DNA from: Saprospiraceae bacterium
GTDB taxonomy: Bacteria > Bacteroidota > Bacteroidia > Chitinophagales > Saprospiraceae
Assembly: GCA_013001805.1 (NCBI GenBank)
Contig: JABDLW010000117.1
Coordinates: forward strand, 1 to 5,000
Reading direction: 5' to 3'
Length of the DNA: 5,000 nucleotides
Shown here: positions 1 to 5,000 of the stretch, in pieces
Position numbering within the stretch: position 1 is the first letter of the stretch
How the letters are laid out: every line of letters begins with the position of its first letter
The notes under the pieces: generated by a model
Told to the model about the DNA's origin: nothing
Database searches by the model: none
What the model saw: the letters and a program-made list of their open reading frames with translations, nothing else
Position numbers and translations under genes: made by a program

Positions 1-1
1 T

Positions 2-1105
2 AAGATAACCGGAAGCCTGGTTCCGGAAGGATTTCAAATAGAACGGGAAGACATTCTAAATAGGGCTCAGACCGAGTGGCAGTTTATTGTGTTAAGCGCC
101 AGGCTGTATCAAAGCTACCGGGATGAACTTCAGGATCTCAGAGACAAATTTGCCAAGTTATCAAAATTCGATCCGGGTCTTTTTGAAGACTTGAAGGGAT
201 TTTGGTCGAAAGTACAAGGACAGGTCCGGGAAAAGAATCTCTTTAGGGAACACGCCGATAAAATCAGAAAAAGCACCGATGCTCTGTTTGATGAATTAAA
301 GAAATTGAGAAGAAGTTTTGATGAGGAGTTTCGCGCATTGTCAGAGAAACACATGGGGAGTTTCAAGGATAAACTTGCCGAAATAGATAAGAAAATAGAA
401 GATGGTCTAAGTTTGCAAAATATCTTTCAGGAACTCAAGGATCTACAGCGGGAGTTTAGAAACACAGATTTTACCGGAGATCATAGGTCTCAGGTTTGGA
501 AAATACTTGATGGCCTTTTCAAAAAGGTCAAGGAGAAAAAATTTGGTCCCAGATCAGATACTAAATCAGATCCGTTGGCCCGGATCAAGCGTCGCTATGA
601 TGGATTAATCGCCGCCATTGAGAAAATGGAAAGATCAATTGCACGTGATCGAAAGGAGATGGAATTCCAGAACAAGCGTATGGAAGACTCTGATGGTTCG
701 CTGGAGTCACAACTCCGTGCCGCAAAATCAAAAATGATCGAAGAGCGCGTACTGTCAAAAGAGGCGAAGCTCACGGAAATGAAAGCAACACAAACTGAGC
801 TTGAACGGAAGATGCAAAACATGGAAGCCCGGAAGCAAAAGCAAAAGCTTGAAGAGAAATTGAAGGAGGAAATCAAGCAGAAAATCGCTCAGGATATCCG
901 GGAGGCGGAAATTGCACGTGCAGACAATGAAGAGGTGCAGAAAGCAGCAGAGGCTATTCTTAAAACCAAAGCTGAACCGACGATAGAAGAAAAGATCCAA
1001 GACGGCCTTGAAGATATTATCGATACAATTAAGGCGGTAGCAGCGGTGATTGAAGATAATTTTAGGGAAGTCCTGAGTGACTCGTCTGCCACTGAAGAAG
1101 AATGA
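2..1105 (+). CDS. Lys/Glu-rich coiled-coil protein, possibly DUF349-like (5' end missing)
   Basis: I do not recognise a named gene. The frame is open from base 2 to the TGA at 1103-1105 (367 codons visible), with no ATG, GTG or TTG before the GTG at 89. That GTG has no start-site context, so I read it as an internal valine in a gene that begins left of the window. The product is rich in Lys, Glu, Arg and Gln and has no visible signal peptide or membrane segment, so it is probably cytoplasmic. Visible residues about 60-107 and 139-181 form two helical stretches with a spaced Trp/Phe pattern (LKGFWSKV; LKDLQREF followed by VWKILDGLF). These loosely recall the DUF349 helical repeat of Bacteroidota proteins, but this is by eye only. 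Residues about 194-320 look like a long coiled coil, followed by a short hydrophobic helix (IIDTIKAVAAVIE) and an acidic tail. It converges on pgk. The function is unknown; a structural or scaffolding role is a guess. Confidence 0.75.
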   Translation, partial: KITGSLVPEGFQIEREDILNRAQTEWQFIVLSARLYQSYRDELQDLRDKFAKLSKFDPGLFEDLKGFWSKVQGQVREKNLFREHADKIRKSTDALFDELKKLRRSFDEEFRALSEKHMGSFKDKLAEIDKKIEDGLSLQNIFQELKDLQREFRNTDFTGDHRSQVWKILDGLFKKVKEKKFGPRSDTKSDPLARIKRRYDGLIAAIEKMERSIARDRKEMEFQNKRMEDSDGSLESQLRAAKSKMIEERVLSKEAKLTEMKATQTELERKMQNMEARKQKQKLEEKLKEEIKQKIAQDIREAEIARADNEEVQKAAEAILKTKAEPTIEEKIQDGLEDIIDTIKAVAAVIEDNFREVLSDSSATEEE

Positions 1106-1121
1106 ATATGGCTGCATAAAC

Positions 1122-1138
1122 GGTCTTAACCAAGAACC
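1122..1138 (-). terminator. Weak hairpin between convergent genes
   Basis: GGTCTT (1122-1127) can pair with AAGAACC (1132-1138) around a 4-base loop with one bulged A. On the minus strand, past the pgk stop, the stem is followed by GTTTAT, a short T-rich run. The position, between two converging stop codons, suits a terminator. The stem is short and imperfect and there is no true U-tract, so the call is weak. A second imperfect pairing, AGGTA (1143-1147) with TACCT (1160-1164), lies beside it. Confidence 0.22.
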
Positions 1139-1191
1139 TTGCAGGTATCAATGCGATGGTACCTCACTGCCAAGATGCATTAAAGGTGGCC

Positions 1192-2391
1192 CTATTTGAT
1201 CGCCTTGATTCCTGGCAATTCCTTACCTTCCAGGTATTCCAGCATTGCTCCTCCACCGGTACTTACAAAGCTAACTTTATCTGATAGTCCCATTTGGGTA
1301 ACAGCGGCAACCGAATCTCCTCCGCCCACTAAAGAAAATGCGCCCTTTTCCGTAGCCATGGCAACAGCTTCCGCGATCGCTTTGGTGCCAGTGGCAAAAG
1401 GTTCCATTTCGAATACACCCATGGGACCATTCCACAGGATCGATTGAGCTTGACTAATGGCATTTCTGAATGCAACGATTGCTTTTGGACCAATGTCAAG
1501 TCCCATCCACCCAGCAGGTATATCAGTACTATCTCCGACCTTGGTTTCGGCATCGGCAGCAAAGGCCGAAGCTACTTTTGAATCCTCGGGCAGAAGCAGG
1601 GAAACACCTTTGTCCTTTGCCTTTTGGATAAGTTGCAGGGCGAGATCTGTTTTATCTTCCTCGACTAATGAATTGCCTACGTTTCCACCTTTCGCCTTGA
1701 TAAAGGTGTAGGCCATCCCACCACCTATAATCAACGTGTCAACAAAATCAATAAGTCGCTCCAGCAACAAAATTTTATCCGAAACTTTTGCCCCACCAAC
1801 GATTGCGCAAAGAGGACGAGCTGGATCATGCAGCACTTTGTTGGCATTGGTTATTTCGTTTTCCATCAAAAACCCAAAATCTTTCTTACCGTCAGCAAAG
1901 TAATTAGCTACCGTCGTCGTCGATGCATGGGCGCGGTGAGCTGTGCCGAAAGCGTCATTTACGTAAAGATCACCTAGACCAGCTAATTTCTTGGCAAAAT
2001 CCTCATCGCCAGCCTCTTCGGCTTTGGAAAATCTGGTGTTTTCCAGCAGCAGAACCTGACCAGGTTGTAATGCCCTGCTTTTTGCTACAGCCTCCTCACC
2101 AACAGTGTCTGCGGAAAATTGTACCGGCCGGCCTAGCAGCTCCGATAAATGAGGCACAATATGGGCCAGGGTATGCTTTTTCACATCGAGGCTGCCGTCG
2201 GGCAATAGCTTTTTCAAAGGACGTCCCAGATGACTCATCAAGATCACCGCACCACCATGGTCCAGAATGTACTTAATTGTAGGAAGAGCACCTCGGATCC
2301 GGGTATCGTCGGTAATCTGATTTGATGCATTCAGAGGGACATTGAAGTCAACTCTTACCAACACTTTTTTGTCCTGAAATGAAAGTTTCAT
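1192..2391 (-). CDS. pgk: Phosphoglycerate kinase
   Basis: Cytoplasmic glycolytic enzyme that transfers the acyl phosphate of 1,3-bisphosphoglycerate to ADP, giving 3-phosphoglycerate and ATP, and runs in reverse in gluconeogenesis. The 399 residues match the usual bacterial length, so the gene is complete, with an ATG start and a TAG stop. Signatures appear in the expected order: VRVDFNVPL at 12-20 (Asp15, Asn17), Arg31, SHLGRP at 53-58, LENTRF with Arg120, NDAFGTAHRAHAS at 145-157 (Arg153), GGAKVSDK at 199-206 (Lys202, Lys206), the glycine-rich GGGMAYTF at 223-230, WNGPMGVFE at 320-328 (Glu328), GGGDS at 356-360 and the C-terminal STGGGAMLEYLEG at 377-389. All substrate- and nucleotide-binding motifs I know for the family are intact. 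The ATG at 2391 is chosen because the motifs start at once and the AT-rich leader lacks a Shine-Dalgarno, as is usual in Bacteroidota. The gene is divergent from mgsA across 149 bp and convergent with the coiled-coil gene. Confidence 0.98.
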   Translation of the reverse strand: MKLSFQDKKVLVRVDFNVPLNASNQITDDTRIRGALPTIKYILDHGGAVILMSHLGRPLKKLLPDGSLDVKKHTLAHIVPHLSELLGRPVQFSADTVGEEAVAKSRALQPGQVLLLENTRFSKAEEAGDEDFAKKLAGLGDLYVNDAFGTAHRAHASTTTVANYFADGKKDFGFLMENEITNANKVLHDPARPLCAIVGGAKVSDKILLLERLIDFVDTLIIGGGMAYTFIKAKGGNVGNSLVEEDKTDLALQLIQKAKDKGVSLLLPEDSKVASAFAADAETKVGDSTDIPAGWMGLDIGPKAIVAFRNAISQAQSILWNGPMGVFEMEPFATGTKAIAEAVAMATEKGAFSLVGGGDSVAAVTQMGLSDKVSFVSTGGGAMLEYLEGKELPGIKAIK

Positions 2392-2428
2392 AGCTAATAA
2401 TTAATTTTTTAACATCCTTAAAGGAAGG

Positions 2429-2436
2429 CAAAATTA
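2429..2436 (-). promoter_or_regulatory. Candidate pgk promoter -7 box
   Basis: On the minus strand this reads TAATTTTG, an exact match to the TAnnTTTG -7 box of the primary sigma factor in Bacteroidota. It would place the transcription start some 30 bases before the pgk ATG. I see no clear TTG at the expected -33 position, and the surrounding DNA is AT-rich, so a chance match is possible. Confidence 0.4.
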
Positions 2437-2483
2437 AAATATCTCGCGAATCTAGGTCTTCTTCACTCAGCCAGGGATCGATT

Positions 2484-2491
2484 TAATTCTG
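2484..2491 (+). promoter_or_regulatory. Candidate mgsA-uvrC promoter -7 box
   Basis: TAATTCTG matches the Bacteroidota TAnnTTTG -7 box except for one T-to-C change. It lies 49 bases before the mgsA ATG and directly abuts the inverted repeat at 2492-2513, so transcription would start inside that repeat. No TTG is visible at -33. The placement is suggestive, but the sequence match alone is weak. Confidence 0.3.
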
Positions 2492-2513
2492 AGGTAACAA
2501 TTGCGTGTTACCT
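2492..2513. promoter_or_regulatory. Perfect 8-bp inverted repeat, possible operator
   Basis: AGGTAACA (2492-2499) and TGTTACCT (2506-2513) are exact reverse complements separated by the 6 bases ATTGCG. This is a typical size for a dimeric helix-turn-helix repressor site. It follows immediately after the candidate mgsA -7 box, so a bound protein could block initiation there; pgk on the other side would be affected less directly. As RNA it could form a stem-loop in the mgsA leader, but no U-run follows, so it is not a standard terminator. Which protein binds, if any, cannot be told from the window. Confidence 0.5.
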
Positions 2514-2540
2514 TTACCGACAAATCACTTAGCTAATAAC

Positions 2541-2909
2541 ATGAATATTGCCTTAATTGCTCACGACGGTAAGAAAGCCGATTTGGTATCTTTTGTTCTG
2601 CAACATAAGAAACTATTCAGCGATGCTCAACTTTACACGACAGCTACAACTGGCCGCCATATGGAGCAGGCCGGTCTGGTGGTAAACAAGATGCTCTCTG
2701 GCCCTCAGGGCGGAGACGCCCAGATTGCTGCGATGGTTGCGACAGGTCAACTTGACGTCGTTGTTTTCTTCCGGGATCCACTTGATAAGCATCCCCATGA
2801 GCCGGATGTCCAGATGCTCATGCGTATTTGTGATGTACACAATATTCCGCTGGCAACCAATTATGCAGCTGCCATGTTAATTTTAAAAGGAATCAAATCG
2901 GATCTATAA
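2541..2909 (+). CDS. mgsA: Methylglyoxal synthase
   Basis: Cytoplasmic lyase that converts dihydroxyacetone phosphate to methylglyoxal and phosphate, the entry to the methylglyoxal bypass of lower glycolysis. Aligned by eye with E. coli MgsA, the active-site residues are present: AHD at 7-9 (E. coli His19, Asp20), Lys12, TATTG at 34-38 for phosphate binding (Thr45, Thr47, Thr48), SGPQGGD with the catalytic base Asp59 (Asp71), DPL with Asp79 (Asp91), and PHEPDV with His86 and Asp89 (His98, Asp101). The protein is 122 residues against 152 in E. coli. About 12 are lost at the N-terminus, and the C-terminus stops near ILKGIKSDL, so the tail carrying Arg150 is absent. I chose the ATG at 2541 because MNIALIAHD begins the conserved fold. 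The in-frame GTG at 2505 would add 12 residues without family similarity and lies inside the inverted repeat. There is no Shine-Dalgarno. The stop is 6 bp before uvrC. Confidence 0.96.
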   Translation: MNIALIAHDGKKADLVSFVLQHKKLFSDAQLYTTATTGRHMEQAGLVVNKMLSGPQGGDAQIAAMVATGQLDVVVFFRDPLDKHPHEPDVQMLMRICDVHNIPLATNYAAAMLILKGIKSDL

Positions 2910-2915
2910 GGCACA

Positions 2916-4760
2916 ATGACCAAGGAGGACTTCATAAGTATAGCTGATACCATTCCGGAGGAGCCAGGGATATACCAGTTTATTGATAAACAAGATAAGA
3001 TCCTGTATGTTGGCAAAGCTAAAAATCTAAAAAACAGAGTAAGCTCTTATTTCAATAGCGCCAAGCATCAAATGAACAAAACCAAGGTCATGCTTAAGCA
3101 TGCCCGTCGTATTGATGTGACCGTGGTGGATTCCGAAGCAGATGCCTATCTGCTCGAAAACTCATTGATAAAAAAATTCCAGCCCAGATATAATGTCGAT
3201 CTTAAGGATGGAAAGTCATATACGTATCTATGCATTAAGAATGAGCCATATCCCCGCGTATTCTTTACCCGGAAATTGATAAAAGATGGATCCACTTATT
3301 TTGGCCCCTATACGTCCAAATGGCGAGCAAAGATTCTCCTTGATTTAATCAGAGATTTGTTTCCCCTACGTACATGCGCATATCATTTGTCACCCGAAAA
3401 TATCAAAGCGGGAAAATTTAAGGTTTGCCTTGAGTACCACATTAAAAACTGCTACGGACCCTGTGTGGGCCTGGAGGAAGAGTCCCGGTACCTGGAGCGA
3501 ATTGATCAGGTGAAAAATATATTAAAGGGAAATTTCAAACCAGTAAAGGAGCACTTAATGGCGCAAATGACTCAGGCTGCGGCAGATCTTGATTTTGAGC
3601 GAGCGCAAAACTGGAAGGATAAGATGATCGCCTTCGAAGATTATCAGGGTAAATCCACAGTCTCAAATATTAATCTGAAGGATGTCGATGTGTTCTCAGT
3701 GGATATCGATAGGGACCAGGGCCTGGTTTATTATATGAAAGTGGTAAACGGAGCCGTCATCAATACGTATGTTGCCGAACTTAATCTCAAAATTGCTGAA
3801 GATCCGGAAGACCTCCTAGCAATCACCATTCCCCACATCCGCAGGAAGTTTGGTAGTGTAGCCCTGGAGGTGATCGTACCGATAGCTGTTGAAATTGCTG
3901 ATCCCATGATTACGATTACCGTTCCGCAGCGAGGTGATAAGCACAAATTATTGGAATTGGTTGAAAAAAATCTGACCCTGCACAAGCTTCAAAAACGGCG
4001 TGAAGAAATGAACCGAAAAGGTAAGGTGACTCATGCCGAGCGAATCATCAAGACGCTGGCTCAAGATCTGCAAATGGAGGATTTGCCTTACCATATTGAG
4101 TGTTTTGATAACTCGAATCTTCAGGGATCACATCCCGTGGCATCATGTGTGGTTTTCCGAAATGCAAAACCGGCAAAAAAAGATTACCGGCATTATAACA
4201 TTAAAACAGTGGAGGGTCCTAACGATTTTGCCTCAATGGAGGAGGTGGTCTACCGGCGGTATCGAAGACTGCAGGAGGAAGGTGAGACACTGCCCCAACT
4301 TATCATAATCGATGGCGGTAAAGGCCAGCTGAGTTCAGCAGTCAAAAGCTTGGAAACATTGGGCATCGATCAGGATGTCACGGTTGTAGGTATTGCCAAG
4401 AGATTAGAAGAGATATTTTTTCCGGGTGATCCCATCCCCTTGTATATCAATAAGAAATCTGAATCGTTGAAACTCATCCAGCAACTTCGCAATGAGGCTC
4501 ACCGGTTTGCCATTACTTTTCATCGTCAAAAAAGATCTCAAAGATTTACTACTAGTGAACTCACCGATATAAAAGGGATTGGTGAGAAAACCGCGAAGAA
4601 GCTATTGACACATTTCAAGTCGGTAAAAAGATTACGCGAGGCCAGTTTCGAGGATATGGAATCTGTGGTTGGGAAAATAGCGGCAAGGGCCATTTGCAAT
4701 CACTTTAGTCACGAGCTGGAAGCGTTCGACAATGATGCTCAGAATGTTTCCCACCAATAG
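2916..4760 (+). CDS. uvrC: Excinuclease ABC subunit UvrC
   Basis: Nuclease of nucleotide excision repair. It joins the UvrB-DNA complex and cuts on both sides of a lesion. The 614 residues are normal for the family and all modules are visible. The N-terminal GIY-YIG domain that makes the 3' cut has GIY at 18-20, YVGKAKNLKNR at 31-41 (Tyr31, Arg41), Glu81 in ENSLIKKFQPRYN, and Asn93. Four cysteines, Cys154, Cys171, Cys179 and Cys183, match the cluster reported to hold an iron-sulfur centre. The UVR motif for UvrB contact spans about 205-240. The RNase H-like domain that makes the 5' cut carries Asp398 (FDNS), Asp466 (IIDGGKGQL) and His529 (NEAHRFA), the expected D-D-H triad. Tandem helix-hairpin-helix motifs for DNA binding lie at about 549-598 (IKGIGEKTA; VVGKIAARAI). 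The ATG at 2916 is 6 bp past the mgsA stop, with no independent promoter visible, so the pair is probably one transcript. No truncation or missing catalytic residue is seen. Confidence 0.98.
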   Translation: MTKEDFISIADTIPEEPGIYQFIDKQDKILYVGKAKNLKNRVSSYFNSAKHQMNKTKVMLKHARRIDVTVVDSEADAYLLENSLIKKFQPRYNVDLKDGKSYTYLCIKNEPYPRVFFTRKLIKDGSTYFGPYTSKWRAKILLDLIRDLFPLRTCAYHLSPENIKAGKFKVCLEYHIKNCYGPCVGLEEESRYLERIDQVKNILKGNFKPVKEHLMAQMTQAAADLDFERAQNWKDKMIAFEDYQGKSTVSNINLKDVDVFSVDIDRDQGLVYYMKVVNGAVINTYVAELNLKIAEDPEDLLAITIPHIRRKFGSVALEVIVPIAVEIADPMITITVPQRGDKHKLLELVEKNLTLHKLQKRREEMNRKGKVTHAERIIKTLAQDLQMEDLPYHIECFDNSNLQGSHPVASCVVFRNAKPAKKDYRHYNIKTVEGPNDFASMEEVVYRRYRRLQEEGETLPQLIIIDGGKGQLSSAVKSLETLGIDQDVTVVGIAKRLEEIFFPGDPIPLYINKKSESLKLIQQLRNEAHRFAITFHRQKRSQRFTTSELTDIKGIGEKTAKKLLTHFKSVKRLREASFEDMESVVGKIAARAICNHFSHELEAFDNDAQNVSHQ

Positions 4761-4777
4761 AATTTCGTTAGAATTTC
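4758..4777 (+). repeat. Short tandem repeat at the uvrC stop
   Basis: TAGAATTTC is present at 4758-4766, beginning with the uvrC stop codon, and again at 4769-4777, an 11-base period. It may be a small local duplication after the gene end. No function is evident. Confidence 0.45.
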
Positions 4778-4902
4778 AAGATGTTTTATACCAGAAAAAG
4801 ACCGGAGGTGTGAAGCAGGGTGGTCTCATCAGACAGCAAGCCGTCATTAGTATCGCTAATCATAGAAATGCTGCGTTAGCTCGGCTCTAAGGATGCATTG
4901 TG

Positions 4903-4910
4903 TATATTCG
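4903..4910 (+). promoter_or_regulatory. Possible -7 box before the lipoprotein gene
   Basis: TATATTCG differs from the Bacteroidota TAnnTTTG box by one base and ends 29 bases before the downstream ATG, a plausible leader length. There is no TTG at -33, so the call is weak. The rest of the 179-bp gap after uvrC holds only a 5-bp inverted repeat (ATTAG 4846-4850, CTAAT 4856-4860). No tRNA, convincing terminator or gene is visible there, and I cannot say whether transcription continues from uvrC. Confidence 0.2.
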
Positions 4911-4939
4911 AAGATCAAGATTTTCCAAACCAGGGCTGT

Positions 4940-5000
4940 ATGAAAGTGATCGGTATTTTTCTGATAGCATTATTTTTTTCCTGTTCAGGCGGTACGGATG
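4940..5000 (+). CDS. Lipoprotein N-terminus (3' end outside window)
   Basis: Only the first 20 codons are visible, running off the right edge. They read MKVIGIFLIALFFS followed by CSGGTD. This is a typical lipoprotein signal peptide: one Lys after the start, a hydrophobic core of about 10 residues, and a lipobox-like FFSC ending at Cys15. Such a protein would be exported, lipid-modified on that Cys and anchored in the membrane. The residues after Cys (SGGTD) do not clearly match the acidic surface-export signal described in some Bacteroidota, so final location is open. The ATG at 4940 is chosen because it directly begins the signal peptide. The mature function cannot be told. It follows uvrC by 179 bp on the same strand, so it could be in the same transcript or have its own promoter. 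Confidence 0.75.
   Translation, partial: MKVIGIFLIALFFSCSGGTD

Larger units (their letters stand above)
2391..2539 (+). repeat. 10-bp direct repeat bracketing the pgk/mgsA intergenic region
   Basis: TAGCTAATAA occurs exactly at 2391-2400 and again at 2530-2539, both read on the plus strand. The first copy overlaps the first base of the pgk start codon. The second ends one base before the mgsA ATG. The copies are in the same orientation, so they are not the same translation leader for the two divergent genes. They may be protein-binding sites or an AT-rich coincidence. Confidence 0.3.

Noticed and set aside
755..1117. Long open frames on the minus strand opposite the coiled-coil gene, rich in Phe, Leu and Ser
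   Set aside because: They are the expected antisense of Lys/Glu-rich codons. They have no recognisable domain and overlap a much longer plus-strand frame.
2505..2540. GTG at 2505 as the mgsA start, adding 12 residues
   Set aside because: The added residues do not resemble the family, and the codon lies at the edge of the inverted repeat arm. The ATG at 2541 begins the conserved MgsA fold.
2701..2711. Palindrome GCCCT-C-AGGGC inside mgsA
   Set aside because: It encodes part of the conserved SGPQGGD active-site motif, so codon constraint explains it.
4846..4860. ATTAG/CTAAT inverted repeat after uvrC as a terminator
   Set aside because: The stem is only 5 AT-rich base pairs with no following T-run, too weak to support a terminator.
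4810..4890. A 26-codon open frame starting GTG after a GGAGG sequence
   Set aside because: It is very short with no recognisable product. A Shine-Dalgarno-like sequence carries little weight in this apparent phylum, where such sites are rarely used.

Overview
The window looks like a piece of a Bacteroidota chromosome, probably in or near the Cytophagales; the rank below phylum is a guess. The start codons lack Shine-Dalgarno sequences and sit behind AT-rich leaders. The candidate promoters resemble the TAnnTTTG -7 box of that phylum. The methylglyoxal synthase is a short form that ends well before the E. coli C-terminus. Base composition is moderate and even, and I see no transposase, phage, tRNA, rRNA or CRISPR sequence. 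This is housekeeping DNA.

Layout. (1) Bases 2-1105, plus strand: the 3' part of a Lys/Glu-rich helical and coiled-coil protein with possible DUF349-like segments. It is cut by the left edge, because its frame stays open to the first bases. (2) Bases 1192-2391, minus strand: complete phosphoglycerate kinase (pgk), convergent with gene 1 across an 86-bp gap that holds a weak hairpin. (3) Bases 2392-2540: a divergent intergenic region with a -7-like box for each direction. A perfect 8-bp inverted repeat lies just downstream of the box facing mgsA. (4) Bases 2541-2909, plus: methylglyoxal synthase (mgsA). (5) Bases 2916-4760, plus: excinuclease subunit UvrC, only 6 bp after mgsA and so probably cotranscribed. 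(6) Bases 4761-4939: a short gap with no convincing gene. (7) Bases 4940-5000, plus: the first 20 codons of a lipoprotein, cut by the right edge.

How the genes fit together. Pgk runs the ATP-yielding step of lower glycolysis. MgsA drains dihydroxyacetone phosphate when lower glycolysis is backed up or phosphate is scarce. The two genes are transcribed away from each other from one short control region, so opposed regulation is possible. MgsA makes methylglyoxal, which damages DNA and proteins, and it sits in an apparent operon with the nucleotide-excision-repair nuclease UvrC. That pairing is the most interesting biological idea here. I did not find a clearly new system: three of the five genes are well-known families, and the first is the only poorly characterised protein with substantial sequence in view.
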